Part shown: positions 8,190 through 17,521 of the stretch, piece after piece
How the letters are laid out: each line of letters begins with the position of its first letter
Position numbering within the stretch: the first letter of the stretch is position 1
DNA from: Mariprofundus aestuarium
GTDB lineage: Bacteria > Pseudomonadota > Zetaproteobacteria > Mariprofundales > Mariprofundaceae
NCBI RefSeq assembly: GCF_002795805.1
Contig: NZ_CP018799.1
Location: 288,501-352,500, forward strand
DNA: 64,000 nt
Reading direction: 5' to 3'
Program-made: the position numbers and the translations under genes
Notes under the pieces: generated by a model
What the model saw: the letters and a program-made list of their open reading frames with translations, nothing else
What the model was told of the DNA's origin: nothing
Database searches by the model: none

Positions 8190-9057
8190 CGAACAGCGGG
8201 GAACTATCTTTGAAGAGCAGGCCGAGGTGCTGGCCCATGTTACCCATCCGGGTGACCAGTTTGTGATGCGTGTGAAGGCGCCGAAAACAGCAGTCAAGGC
8301 GAAACCGGGCCAGTTTGTGCACCTGCGCGTCTCTGATGAGCGGGCACTGCGCCGTCCGATCTCGATCATGCTTACCGATCCAGAGCGTGGAACGGTTGAT
8401 CTGCTCTACAAGGCGATTGGTGAGGGTACCCATCTGCTCTCAGAGCGTAAGGTGGGCGACTTGGTTCCGATGCTCGGACCGATTGGGGAGCCGTTTGACA
8501 TCTCGGATCTCTCAAAGCGTTATGTGCTGATCGGTGGCGGTGTCGGTATTCCACCGATGATCTTTGCTGCTGATAATCTACACGGCAGGGACGGCGATTG
8601 TGTCGTTTTTGCCGGTTCTGAAGTTGAGTTCCCTTTTGCGCTTAAACCATCGGCTACGCTGCTGCCCGGCGTCAACGGCAATGCGATTCTTGCGGTTCGT
8701 TCGCTTGAGGAGCGCGATATTCCCTCCCGCCTGGCTTCCAATGCCGGACTCTATGGCTGTTACGAGGGACATGTGCCGAACCTGGCGCGTGATTATCTGG
8801 CTGCCCTGACCCAAGAGGAGCGCGACCGCTGTGTGCTGCTCTCCTGTGGTCCACATCCGATGCTGCATGCAGTGGCGAGGGTAGGGCGCGAGTTTGACCT
8901 GCCGACCTACCTTAGCCTTGAGGAGCACATGGCTTGCGGGATCGGCGGTTGTGCCGGTTGTGTAGTCAAAACCGTTGAGGATGGCGAAGAGAAGTATCGC
9001 CGCGTCTGTGTCGATGGGCCGGTGTTCGAGGCCGGGCTGCTGCCCGAGTTTGCATGA
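8182..9057 (+). CDS. pyrK: Dihydroorotate dehydrogenase electron transfer subunit PyrK
   Basis: Flavin and iron-sulfur subunit that passes electrons from PyrD type 1B to NAD. The start is GTG 8182 because AAGGAG lies 6 nt upstream; this overlaps pyrC by 8 nt. It has an FAD domain (KPGQFVHLRV, RRPISI), an NAD loop (LIGGGVGIPPM) and a C-terminal [2Fe-2S] cluster in MACGIGGCAGCVVK with a fourth Cys in RRVCVDGP. The pyrD gene it needs is not in the window. It shares superfamily with the oxidoreductase that opens this operon. Confidence 0.92.
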   Translation: MANEQRGTIFEEQAEVLAHVTHPGDQFVMRVKAPKTAVKAKPGQFVHLRVSDERALRRPISIMLTDPERGTVDLLYKAIGEGTHLLSERKVGDLVPMLGPIGEPFDISDLSKRYVLIGGGVGIPPMIFAADNLHGRDGDCVVFAGSEVEFPFALKPSATLLPGVNGNAILAVRSLEERDIPSRLASNAGLYGCYEGHVPNLARDYLAALTQEERDRCVLLSCGPHPMLHAVARVGREFDLPTYLSLEEHMACGIGGCAGCVVKTVEDGEEKYRRVCVDGPVFEAGLLPEFA

Positions 9058-9602
9058 GTTCTGCATCTGCCATTGATGTCCTGCAGTTCTGGTTCTCTGA
9101 GCTTGAACCGCGCCAGTGGTGGGTTAAGGACGAACGACTGGATGAGGAGATCAGGCAGCGCTTTGGCGACCTGCATCGGGATGCGGTAGCCGCCAAGCTC
9201 TACGACTGGCGCGAAACTGCGGTCGGCCGCCTCGCCGAGATTATCGTGCTCGACCAGTTTTCACGGAACATCCATCGCGACACCCCGAATGCCTTCGCCT
9301 TTGACGGCATGGTGCTGGTGTTAGCGCAGGAGGCGGTACGCATTGGTGCCGATCAGGAGTTTGATGTGCCTGAGAAAGCATTCTTCTACATGCCTTACAT
9401 GCACAGCGAATCGATGGCGATCCATACGCAGGCGCTCAAACTGTTCGACCAGCCAGGTGCGGAATATAATCTTGAGTTTGAGATTAAGCATAAAGCGATT
9501 ATCGACCGCTTCGGTCGTTACCCTCATCGCAACGCCATCCTCGGCCGGGAATCCACGCCGGAAGAGATCGAATTCCTGACCCAGCCCGACTCCTCCTTCT
9601 AA
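9054..9602 (+). CDS. DUF924 family protein
   Basis: 182 residues with the hallmarks of DUF924: the N-terminal VLQFWFSELEPRQWW, the central LAEIIVLDQFSRNIHRDTPNAFAFD, FFYMPYMHSE and RFGRYPHRNAILGRESTPEE. The family is all-helical and TPR-like, and its activity is not established. The ATGA overlap with pyrK makes it the last gene of the pyr operon, although a pyrimidine role is not implied by sequence. Confidence 0.9.
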   Translation: MSSASAIDVLQFWFSELEPRQWWVKDERLDEEIRQRFGDLHRDAVAAKLYDWRETAVGRLAEIIVLDQFSRNIHRDTPNAFAFDGMVLVLAQEAVRIGADQEFDVPEKAFFYMPYMHSESMAIHTQALKLFDQPGAEYNLEFEIKHKAIIDRFGRYPHRNAILGRESTPEEIEFLTQPDSSF

Positions 9603-9671
9603 TCGAAGCTTGCACGCCCGTTTCCGGCCAGTTTCGGAGGCTTGTCATACGCACTTGGTTGCGGGCTACCC

Positions 9672-9701
9672 CCCGAAAGTCGAGGTTCGGGCATGTTTTT
9701 T
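9672..9701 (+). terminator. Possible terminator after the pyr operon
   Basis: CCCGAA (9672-9677) pairs with TTCGGG (9686-9691) around an 8-nt loop, followed after 4 nt by TTTTTT. The stem is only 6 bp. It lies 70 bp past the DUF924 stop. The remaining intergenic DNA up to 9862 shows no convincing gene. Confidence 0.4.
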
Positions 9702-9862
9702 GGAGCTGTTGCAATAAAAGCTTGAGGGTCATAGCTGGCCTAAGTAACAAAGCGCACGATTGGAGTAAGGTGGTTTTTATCAATGTCTGAAAGAGCTCTG
9801 TCGGCAGAACAAAGAGGGGCCTCCTGAATCTGGCGGCTCCGAAGCACAATGGTTTCGCCAGC

Positions 9863-10900
9863 CTATCGTTCCACAGACAGCCCGCCTTCAAGGCTGTAGC
9901 TACCATCCTTGAATATCTTCAGGCAGGCATCCACTGCTGCCAGATCGTAGAAACGGCCGCGATTTATCGCTATCTCACCCAGAGCAACTTCCAACCCGAG
10001 GCCCGCACGATACGGGCGATGCGAACTCATCGCTTCGACAACATCGGCTACCGCCACGATTTTGGCCTCCGGGCAGATCTCATCACCCTTCAGCCCCTGC
10101 GGATAACCGCTCCCGTCCAGTCGCTCATGGTGCTGGTAGGCTATGTTGGCGACAGGCCATGGAAATTCCACATCTTTCAGAATCTCAAACCCGGCCTCGG
10201 CATGGCAGCGAACAAGCTCATATTCGGCCGTGGTGAGTTTCGTGGGTTTACTGAGAATCTCGGCAGGCACCTGTATCTTGCCTATATCATGGACGATGGC
10301 TCCAAGCCTGACCCCTTCAACCTGCTCATCATTCCATCCCATCTCCTGGGCAATTGCCCTTGAGAGGCTGGAAACCCTCAGCTGGTGGCCGCTTGTATAG
10401 GGGTCCCTGGCTTCCACTGCTTTGGAAACAACCTGGACCGTGCCTCTTAGCGCAGACCGAAGCCTCGACTTGCTCTCTTCCAGCATTCCAAATGCCTGTT
10501 TCTGTTGCGTGATGTCGTGAAAGACCACCACCTTGCTGAAACCCGCGCTCTGCAGGTCAACATAGGAGGCAGATGTTTCAAAGGTGCGTGTGTGTTCATT
10601 GGTATATTCATATTGGCCGATGGCCTGCCGGCACTCTTTGTTGACCCGACTAACCGGGTGCTCGCCCCTTTCGAGAGACGCCCCCTTCAGCGCAAGGGGC
10701 ATAATATCGAACAGATCCTTTCCCAATAGCTGAATGGGTGGCTGACCGAGCATCCGGGCAAATGCATTGTCGCACCACTGAATACGATCATCCTCATTGA
10801 TCCAGATAAGCCCTTCGGTGATGGAGTCCAGCGACGCCTCCATCTTGCCCAGCGTTAAGCGCAGGTGGCCGATGAGGTTGTCTGTCTCCTCAGGGGTCAA
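9863..10900 (-). CDS. PAS/HD-GYP cyclic-di-GMP phosphodiesterase
   Basis: 345 residues: an N-terminal PAS domain (about 15-135), then HD-GYP (about 150-320). The catalytic residues are present: GHQLRVSSL, AIVHDIGKIQVP, HHERLDGSGYP and VAVADVVEAM. It is predicted to hydrolyse c-di-GMP in the cytosol, with PAS tuning activity. It starts at TTG 10900, directly after the TAA of the upstream PAS gene and in the same frame; AAGGA sits about 10 nt upstream. ATG 10846 is an alternative start. Confidence 0.85.
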   Translation of the reverse strand: MTPEETDNLIGHLRLTLGKMEASLDSITEGLIWINEDDRIQWCDNAFARMLGQPPIQLLGKDLFDIMPLALKGASLERGEHPVSRVNKECRQAIGQYEYTNEHTRTFETSASYVDLQSAGFSKVVVFHDITQQKQAFGMLEESKSRLRSALRGTVQVVSKAVEARDPYTSGHQLRVSSLSRAIAQEMGWNDEQVEGVRLGAIVHDIGKIQVPAEILSKPTKLTTAEYELVRCHAEAGFEILKDVEFPWPVANIAYQHHERLDGSGYPQGLKGDEICPEAKIVAVADVVEAMSSHRPYRAGLGLEVALGEIAINRGRFYDLAAVDACLKIFKDGSYSLEGGLSVER

Positions 10901-11275
10901 TTATTCACTGTCCTTGCTTAACGGGCGTATGGTTGCGCCGATCTGCCAATGACCATCAACCTTCTCAGCCACAATATAATGCTCCGCATCAAACTGTTCG
11001 CCAGCCCTGTTCACTGCGGCAAGTTTGAGCGTCTGGTTCATGATGCGCGCCTCACCGGTCGTGACAAACCGGGAGAATCCGAGGTGGTGGGCATCGCGCA
11101 TCCCCTGCGGGATAATCATGGTGATGATCTCGCCAATCATCTCTTCGGAACTCCAGCCAAACAGGGCCTCAAACGCCCTGTTTACATAAATGACAAAACC
11201 CTTGTGATCAATCAAGACGACAGGAGTATCCTTTTCCCGTTTCAATGACTCAATGGTTACTTCGCACTTGCTCAT
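10901..11275 (-). CDS. Single PAS-domain protein abutting the HD-GYP gene
   Basis: 124 residues forming one PAS fold (TPVVLIDHKGFVIYVNRAFEALFGWSSEEMIG) with a PAC-like end (GHWQIGATIRPL). AGGAG about 6 nt before the ATG supports the start. It has no output domain of its own. Its stop codon is followed immediately, in frame, by the start of the PAS-HD-GYP gene, so it may be the detached N-terminal sensor of a once longer PAS-PAS-HD-GYP protein, or a coupled separate subunit. Confidence 0.8.
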   Translation of the reverse strand: MSKCEVTIESLKREKDTPVVLIDHKGFVIYVNRAFEALFGWSSEEMIGEIITMIIPQGMRDAHHLGFSRFVTTGEARIMNQTLKLAAVNRAGEQFDAEHYIVAEKVDGHWQIGATIRPLSKDSE

Positions 11276-11551
11276 TGGCCTCTCCTCAAGAGGTGTTTAT
11301 TTAAATACGTTCCCCGTGGTGTTGATATTAATAGAACTTATTTATGCTATTAGTAGCCAATGCAATGGGAGTATGTTCAATATGCGGTAAGGCTCGGCTT
11401 GCGGATTTGAATTCACAACTGCACTTTGGTTTAGGTTTTGGCTTGCTGTGTGGTTTTTTAGTTGCTCATTCTTGATCTATTGCTAGCTATCAGTCCCTCT
11501 AGACTTCTGGCTAGGTATTCAAGGGAATTGCATGAACTATTATGGTGAAAT

Positions 11552-12139
11552 ATGAAGATTTTGATTGCAGATGATCACTGTTTACATCGAGAGCTGGTGC
11601 GCACCCTTCTGGAGGTGGTGTATCCAGATGCAGAAATTCTCGAGGCTTCAGATTACTCCTCTGTGATAGAGGTATGCACAAGCATTCAACCAGCTGTTGT
11701 CCTGTTGGATCTCTCTATGCCTAACATGAATGGGCTGTTGAGTGTAAATCAAATCATTGACCATTTTCCGAATTCAAGAGTCATAGTCTGCTCTGCCTCA
11801 GAGCACCCAATATTAATTCAAACCATCATGAGTTTTGGTGCCTCAGGGTTTATACCAAAAACCTTGTCATGCAAGGAGCTTCTTACTGGCGTAAAGCGAG
11901 CATTGGAAGGAGAGGTTTATTTACCATCCTCGTTAAATAACGATGCCAATATCATATTAACGCAAAGGCAATCTGAAATACTTGGCTTCGTTTGTTCAGG
12001 TGTCAGCAATAAAGAGATCGCAGCCCAGCTTAATGTTTCACTGCATACAGTGAAGTTTCATGTTGGGTCGGTGTTTGAAAAGCTCAATGTTCAAAACAGG
12101 CAACAATTAATCTCACTAATGGGCTTGCATTACCAATGA
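11552..12139 (+). CDS. NarL/FixJ-type response regulator with LuxR helix-turn-helix
   Basis: 195 residues. Receiver domain 1-120 with acidic pocket IADDH, phospho-acceptor in VVLLDLSMPNMNG (about Asp53) and Lys in GFIPKTL. LuxR-type DNA-binding domain about 130-195: LTQRQSEILGFVCSGVSNKEIAAQLNVSLHTVKFHV. It is a transcription factor whose partner kinase is not adjacent. The gene is AT-richer than its neighbours, and the 276 bp upstream are also AT-rich. The ribosome site is weak. Confidence 0.9.
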   Translation: MKILIADDHCLHRELVRTLLEVVYPDAEILEASDYSSVIEVCTSIQPAVVLLDLSMPNMNGLLSVNQIIDHFPNSRVIVCSASEHPILIQTIMSFGASGFIPKTLSCKELLTGVKRALEGEVYLPSSLNNDANIILTQRQSEILGFVCSGVSNKEIAAQLNVSLHTVKFHVGSVFEKLNVQNRQQLISLMGLHYQ

Positions 12140-12177
12140 AGGGAATGACAAGCCAGTAAATTGGCCGAAAGCAGGGT

Positions 12178-15100
12178 TTAACTGTTGCCTATGATCGACT
12201 CGAGGCGGGTCAGTGCCAGCAGCAGTTGCATGCGGCGGGACTCTGCACGTCGCGGCTCTCCCTGCGGCTTTTTCTCAGATTCACCCTCTCTCTTTTCCCC
12301 GTTCATGTAAGGCTCAACCGTTTTCCATAGGGGGTGCTCGTGCCACAGGGTTTTGCCCGTCGATTCAAACTCTCCTTCATGTTCATCAAGCAGGCGGCGG
12401 ATCGCATTCTCTTTGAGTATGACAAGGCGGTGCAGCCACTCACGGCGCAGGCTGTGGGCATCGGGCTCGCCCCAGTCACGGGTGCGCAGTTGCGCCTCCA
12501 TCTGCCTGATCGGGAGCAGTTGCAGGCATACCCGGCTTGCCGACAGGCTGCGGGCCAACGTTTTGTTCAATGTTGAAGAGAGGTGCAGGGCGCAGGCGGC
12601 ATGACTGAGCTCCGGCATGGCAGCCAGTTGCAGGGCCTGCTCAGGCAGTAGCCCGAAGGTCTCGGCAGTGGCTGTATCTTCGGCCAGATGATCGCGGAAG
12701 TGGGAAAGCCCTTTGCTGTGCCGCGCCACCCATGCCTGATCGAGATCATCGACAGAACAGAGGCGCAACAGCTCTTCGGCAAAGTGAAGCAGCTGCTCCT
12801 GAAGTTCCAGCTGAAGCTTGAGCGCCTGATTGGGGCTGTTGACCTCTTGCCAGATCGCATCGCGCAACGCCTCGGCATCAAGCAGTGACTCGCTGATCAG
12901 CAGCGCTTCGACGATTTCGCTGACGGAATGGTCAACCATGGTCTCAAGGTGGTGCACGGCACCGAGCCCGAAATGGTTGACGACATGATTGGTTGCCTCC
13001 GTCTGGATAATCTCCGAGGCAAGTGGATGGAGCTCGAAATTAATAGAGAAACGCCTGTGCAGCGCTTCCGGAAAATAGCGCTTGAGCAGTTTCTTGTTGA
13101 AGGCGCAGCTCTGGTGAAACGATTCGCTGCTCAGGCAGGCATGGATACGGTTCTTCTCCTGCCCGAGCAGAACAGATAGCTGCGGCCTGAGCGGCAGCAG
13201 CTCATCCTCACTGATCCTCGGGGCAACAGCCTCATCGAGCCAGCCCTGCTTGGTCAGGTGGTTGCGCAGCCGGCGCAGGCGCAGCGGGTGAATGGTGGCA
13301 GCCAGTTCGGCCAGGGTGAGGCAGCGCGACTGCAGCAGGTTGTCGTGCAGGCACTGATGCGTGACCGACTCGGTCAGCTCCTTGAGCAGCGTATTGCGTT
13401 CCTCGAAGGCGATATTTCTGCCCGACTGTTTCGATAGCAGGATCTTGAGGTTTACCTCGTGGTCGGACATGTCCACACCGGCTGAATTGTCCATCGCATC
13501 GGTGTTGATGGTGCCGCCAGCCAGGGCATATTCTATGCGTGCCCGCTGGGTAAGGCCGAGATTGCCGCCTTCGCTGAGAACCTTGCAGCGCAGTGCTGTT
13601 GCATCGATGCGTACTGCATTGTTGGCGGGATCGCGCACATCGGCATGACTCTCGCTGCTGGCCTTGATGTAGGTGCCTATACCACCATTAAAGAGCAGGT
13701 CGACCGGAGCGGAAAGGATGGCCCGGATCAATGCCTCTCCGGAAAGGGCGCTGGCCTCTGCAGCAAGGAGTTTGCGTATGTTAGGGGTAAGCACGATATG
13801 TTTGGCGCTGCGCTCAAATACGCCGCCACCCTCACTGATCAGCTGTTGGTTGTAAGCATCCCAGCCGCCCATTTCATCAAACAGTCGTTTGCGCTCGGCA
13901 AAGGCCTTTTTTACATCAGGGGTTGGGTCGAGGAAGATATGGCGGTGGTTGAAGGCAGCGATCAGTTGCAGCTTCGGATTAAGCAGCATGCCGTTGCCGA
14001 ATACGTCACCGCCCATATCGCCGATGCCGACGCAGCTGATCGGATCGCTGTAGGCATCGATGCCCTGTTTGGCAAAGTGGTGGGCAGCGCAGACCCAGGC
14101 GCCGCGTGCCGTGATACCGACCTTCTTGTGGTCATAGCCATGGCGTCCGCCGCTGGCAAAGGCATCACCGAGCCAGAAGCCAGCCTTAAGGGCGCGCTCG
14201 TTGGCATCATCGGAGAAGCGTGCGGTTCCCTTGTCAGCGGCAACGACAAGATAGGGGTCATTACTATCGTGTGTGGCGATGCGGATGCCCTCAGGTGGCG
14301 TGGTTACGCCTTCATGCAGGTTGTCGGTCAGCGACAGCAGAGTGTCGATAAATCCGCGGTACTGATCCAGCACGAAGGATGCACCAGCGCCGTCGCGCAC
14401 AACAAAACCACCCTTTGATCCGGTCGGCACGATCTGACCGTTTTTGACCACCTGGGTGCGCATCAGCTCGAGCACCTCGGTCCTGTAGTCGGCGTGGCGA
14501 TCGGAGAAGCGCAGCCCGCCGCGCGCAATCGGGCCGGCTCGCAGGTGAACGCCTTCCAGATGGACACCATGTACGAATATTTCGCGGTAGGGCCTGGGCT
14601 CCGGACTGAAGCTCAGCCTGTTCGGTTCGATCTTGATACCGATCGGCGTACCCTCTTCCCGAATAAAGGCGTTGGTGCGCAGGCCTGCCTCTACCAGCTC
14701 GGCCAGTGCCCGGAACCAGCGATCGTCCGAGAGGTTGTCGATAGTACTCATCACCTCGCTGAATGTTGCCTGAGCCTCCTGAAGCGCGCTCTCGGGCGCA
14801 CCCGGTTGATGGCGTGCGGCAAAGAGAGTGTAAAGTTCGGCTGTGACGGCAGGATGGCGCAGCATCATGTCGGAGATCGGCAGCTTGGCTGCATCGGCCA
14901 GTAGCTGGATCAGGTGACTGCGCAGGGTGATCACTACGGCGATCTCCTCGATCTCCAGCCCGCCAGAGATCAGCAGGGCATTGACCGGATCATGGTCGGC
15001 GGCACCGTTGAGTACCATTGCCAGGCCGCGTCTGAGCCGCTGGGCATCATCGCTGTCGAGGTGGCGGGGAGCATGGCAGACCAGGGAGCTGATATGAATA

Positions 15101-16767
15101 CAGCCACATTCGCCCTCGGCATCGTGTGTGTGCCCTACTTCTTTGCCGAAAGGCACCACCGATTCCTGAATCGGATCGAGTCCGAAAGCACGAATGGTGT
15201 CGACCAGCGTTCCCAGTGATGGCTGCCTGAGCGAGTAGATGTGCAGCTCAACCTCATCACCGGTTGCTTTGGCGCGTGGCGTCACATAGACACGGGTCTG
15301 ACCGCTTAACAGTACCCGCTGGCGCATCTGCAGGTCACGGGTAAACTGGGAAGGGGGGAAGAGCTCCTGATAAAGCGCCGGCAGCCTTTCAAGCTCATTC
15401 AGTGTTGCTGGAATATTCAGGGTATCAGAGTGGCGCATCACCTCGGCACGGGCGGTGTCCTTCCAGAAGGTGATGCAGGAGAGGATCAGCTCATCGAGCT
15501 TCTCCTGCCGGATGGCCGGGGTGTCGCGGTCGATGCCGATCAGGATGATGCGGTGCGGGCCGATGCCGAAGGCGTCATAACCATGGGTGACCTGGCCTGC
15601 ATCGTTGAGCGTCTGCATCAGGTTCTGCATGACATGCGGGCCGTAGCGTTTGGCCGTGATGGCAATCATCAGAGTATCCATATTGCCTTCGATGGCCGGG
15701 ATCAGGCGTGCAACCAGCTGCATGGGGCCGGCTAGGTCGATGATCGCTTTCAGTGGCTCCAGCCAATCTGTAGCACGACTTGCCAGTAGAATGCGCTTGG
15801 GCATGCGGTCGAAGAGGGTGCGGATTTCGCGGCGGTAGAATGCCGAGTGCTGCAGCAGCGGGTCAGCGGCAAGATCGCGCCAGTGACCAGCCAGTTTCGG
15901 AAGGTAGCTGGCGTTGGCGTAACGGGCGCTGCGAGAGAAGTGACCGACAATAATGGCCTCTTCAATATTGCCATCTTTCCCTTTCCAGTTGATGCGGACC
16001 ACCTCCACATTGGCGGCACTGTAGAGATAACGGCTGCTGGCGCTCAGGCTGAGCCATGTGGCACCAATCTCCGCAGTGGTGGGGCTGGCAGCGATCTGCT
16101 CTGCAAGCCCGGGTGCGATGCGTTCAAAGACGCGGCTGTTTTTAAACGCGCCCAGATGGCTGCCTTCGTGGGAGATGCCGAAATAGAGGAAGTGGTTTTC
16201 ATTGATCCAGTCGAGCAGTGCAGCCGCATCGCTGTTGTCCGCCATCAGGGTCGCCACAGAGCCAGCAACAAACTTGCGCATCGATTCGTAATCGCGCACG
16301 GAGAGATCAACTGCCTTCAGGATCGCCATTATATCTTTTCTGAGCGGCTCGATATCCGGGGTCACCGTGGCGGAGATGTGCAGGGCGATAAACATGAAGT
16401 TCTCTTCGTCATGTGTATCTGGCTTGCGCAGTTCGAGCATGCATCCGTCACTTCCGCACTCCATCTTGGCAACCATGGTCTGCTGTCCGATCGGTTGAAT
16501 GTCACGTTTGAGAAGGTAGGCCCTGATCGCATCGAGATAGAACGCCTGGTCAGGGCAGCGAATGGTGAAGATATGGCGATGCAGGTTGCCGTGGGTAAGT
16601 GTGCTGGAGTGCATCGTCACCCGTTTGGGCTTCCCTTTCGGCAATAGGGAGAGGAAATCCTGTACCAGCACGGCGAGCAGTCGTGCCGGAACGATATCCA
16701 TCCGGTGTTGTTGGCGTGCCTGATCGAGAAGGTCGATCAGCTGACGGCGAAGATGACGCATGGTCAT
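12178..16767 (-). CDS. gdhB: NAD-specific glutamate dehydrogenase, large (about 170 kDa) type
   Basis: A 1529-residue member of the bacterial large GDH class, which oxidatively deaminates glutamate to 2-oxoglutarate with NAD. The N-terminal half (about 1-600) carries ACT-like regulatory regions. The catalytic domain is marked by RGGLRFSDRHADYRTEV near residue 748, GSKGGFVV near 784, DMGGDVFGNGMLL near 919 and NGGIGTYIK near 1029. The C-terminal third is helical. Length is slightly under the usual 1580-1620. It is monocistronic and divergent from radC by 74 bp. Confidence 0.93.
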   Translation of the reverse strand: MTMRHLRRQLIDLLDQARQQHRMDIVPARLLAVLVQDFLSLLPKGKPKRVTMHSSTLTHGNLHRHIFTIRCPDQAFYLDAIRAYLLKRDIQPIGQQTMVAKMECGSDGCMLELRKPDTHDEENFMFIALHISATVTPDIEPLRKDIMAILKAVDLSVRDYESMRKFVAGSVATLMADNSDAAALLDWINENHFLYFGISHEGSHLGAFKNSRVFERIAPGLAEQIAASPTTAEIGATWLSLSASSRYLYSAANVEVVRINWKGKDGNIEEAIIVGHFSRSARYANASYLPKLAGHWRDLAADPLLQHSAFYRREIRTLFDRMPKRILLASRATDWLEPLKAIIDLAGPMQLVARLIPAIEGNMDTLMIAITAKRYGPHVMQNLMQTLNDAGQVTHGYDAFGIGPHRIILIGIDRDTPAIRQEKLDELILSCITFWKDTARAEVMRHSDTLNIPATLNELERLPALYQELFPPSQFTRDLQMRQRVLLSGQTRVYVTPRAKATGDEVELHIYSLRQPSLGTLVDTIRAFGLDPIQESVVPFGKEVGHTHDAEGECGCIHISSLVCHAPRHLDSDDAQRLRRGLAMVLNGAADHDPVNALLISGGLEIEEIAVVITLRSHLIQLLADAAKLPISDMMLRHPAVTAELYTLFAARHQPGAPESALQEAQATFSEVMSTIDNLSDDRWFRALAELVEAGLRTNAFIREEGTPIGIKIEPNRLSFSPEPRPYREIFVHGVHLEGVHLRAGPIARGGLRFSDRHADYRTEVLELMRTQVVKNGQIVPTGSKGGFVVRDGAGASFVLDQYRGFIDTLLSLTDNLHEGVTTPPEGIRIATHDSNDPYLVVAADKGTARFSDDANERALKAGFWLGDAFASGGRHGYDHKKVGITARGAWVCAAHHFAKQGIDAYSDPISCVGIGDMGGDVFGNGMLLNPKLQLIAAFNHRHIFLDPTPDVKKAFAERKRLFDEMGGWDAYNQQLISEGGGVFERSAKHIVLTPNIRKLLAAEASALSGEALIRAILSAPVDLLFNGGIGTYIKASSESHADVRDPANNAVRIDATALRCKVLSEGGNLGLTQRARIEYALAGGTINTDAMDNSAGVDMSDHEVNLKILLSKQSGRNIAFEERNTLLKELTESVTHQCLHDNLLQSRCLTLAELAATIHPLRLRRLRNHLTKQGWLDEAVAPRISEDELLPLRPQLSVLLGQEKNRIHACLSSESFHQSCAFNKKLLKRYFPEALHRRFSINFELHPLASEIIQTEATNHVVNHFGLGAVHHLETMVDHSVSEIVEALLISESLLDAEALRDAIWQEVNSPNQALKLQLELQEQLLHFAEELLRLCSVDDLDQAWVARHSKGLSHFRDHLAEDTATAETFGLLPEQALQLAAMPELSHAACALHLSSTLNKTLARSLSASRVCLQLLPIRQMEAQLRTRDWGEPDAHSLRREWLHRLVILKENAIRRLLDEHEGEFESTGKTLWHEHPLWKTVEPYMNGEKREGESEKKPQGEPRRAESRRMQLLLALTRLESIIGNS

Positions 16768-16841
16768 AGCATAGGGGTTGCTGCCAGCAAGGGCAATCCA
16801 CCGGGTTTGACGCTGCGGACCCAGTCAGCTTTGATAAGATT

Positions 16842-17520
16842 ATGGATGAGAGTGTGCAGGGGCATCGCCAGCGTTTACGGGAGCGCTTTTCACGCCATGG
16901 TTTCGATGGTTTTCACGACTATGAGGTGCTGGAGTTGCTGCTCACCTATGCTATTCCCCGCGTCGATGTGAAACCGATCGCCAAACGGTTGCTGGACCTA
17001 TTCGGAACACTGGCCGGCGTATTCGACGCCTCTGTAACCGAGTTGTCACAGGTGAAAGGGGTCGGCGAGAAGGGGGCGCTCTTCCTTACCCTGATCAGGC
17101 AGACCGAGCTTCGTTATCTCGCTTCCGACTTGCCGGGAAAGTCTGTCTATGACCGGCCGGAGAAGGTGAAAGCGCATCTGCGGCTGGTGCTGCAGGGGCG
17201 TGGTATGGATGGAGTGCTTCGGCGCTGCCTTCACTGATCAGCAGCATCGCCATTTTGCCACTCAGGTCCTGTTTGAGGGAACAGTGGGCCGTGCTGCTGT
17301 TTACCCGCGCAACCTGATGAAGCGGGCGCTGGAGCTTGATGCCAAGGGTATGATTCTCTTTCACAACCATCCGGGCGGCACGCCGCAGGCAAGCAGTGAG
17401 GATATCGAACTGACCAGACGCATGGCCGAGGCCTGTACGGCTCTCGACATCAAGATTCTCGATCACTTCCTAGTTGCAGGAAGAGAGGTGCTTTCATTCA
17501 AGGAGAACGGCTGGTGTTGA
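16842..17520 (+). pseudogene. radC: RadC/UPF0758 family protein, split by a frameshift
   Basis: The first frame (16842-17237) encodes the N-terminal domain: DYEVLELLLTYAIPRVDVKPIAKRLL and a helix-hairpin-helix LSQVKGVGEKGA. It ends early after QGRGMDGVLRRCLH. The frame used from about 17200 to 17520 encodes the JAB/MPN domain: VLFEGTVGRAAVYPRNLMKRAL, the metal site HNHPGG and SSED, and the usual ending LDHFLVAGREVLSFKENG. Removing one copy of the tandem ATGG at 17205-17212 restores a single frame of about 224 residues, matching E. coli RadC (222). It is either a real inactivation or a sequencing error. It ends 1 bp from the convergent kinase gene. Confidence 0.85.
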
Positions 17521-17521
17521 A

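Noticed and set aside
9499..9906. 135-codon minus-strand frame after DUF924
   Set aside because: It overlaps both flanking genes in other frames, has no ribosome site and resembles nothing.
13645..14418. 257-codon plus-strand frame
   Set aside because: Antisense shadow of the glutamate dehydrogenase gene; no domain and no ribosome site.
15847..16647. 266-codon plus-strand frame
   Set aside because: Also antisense to the glutamate dehydrogenase gene.
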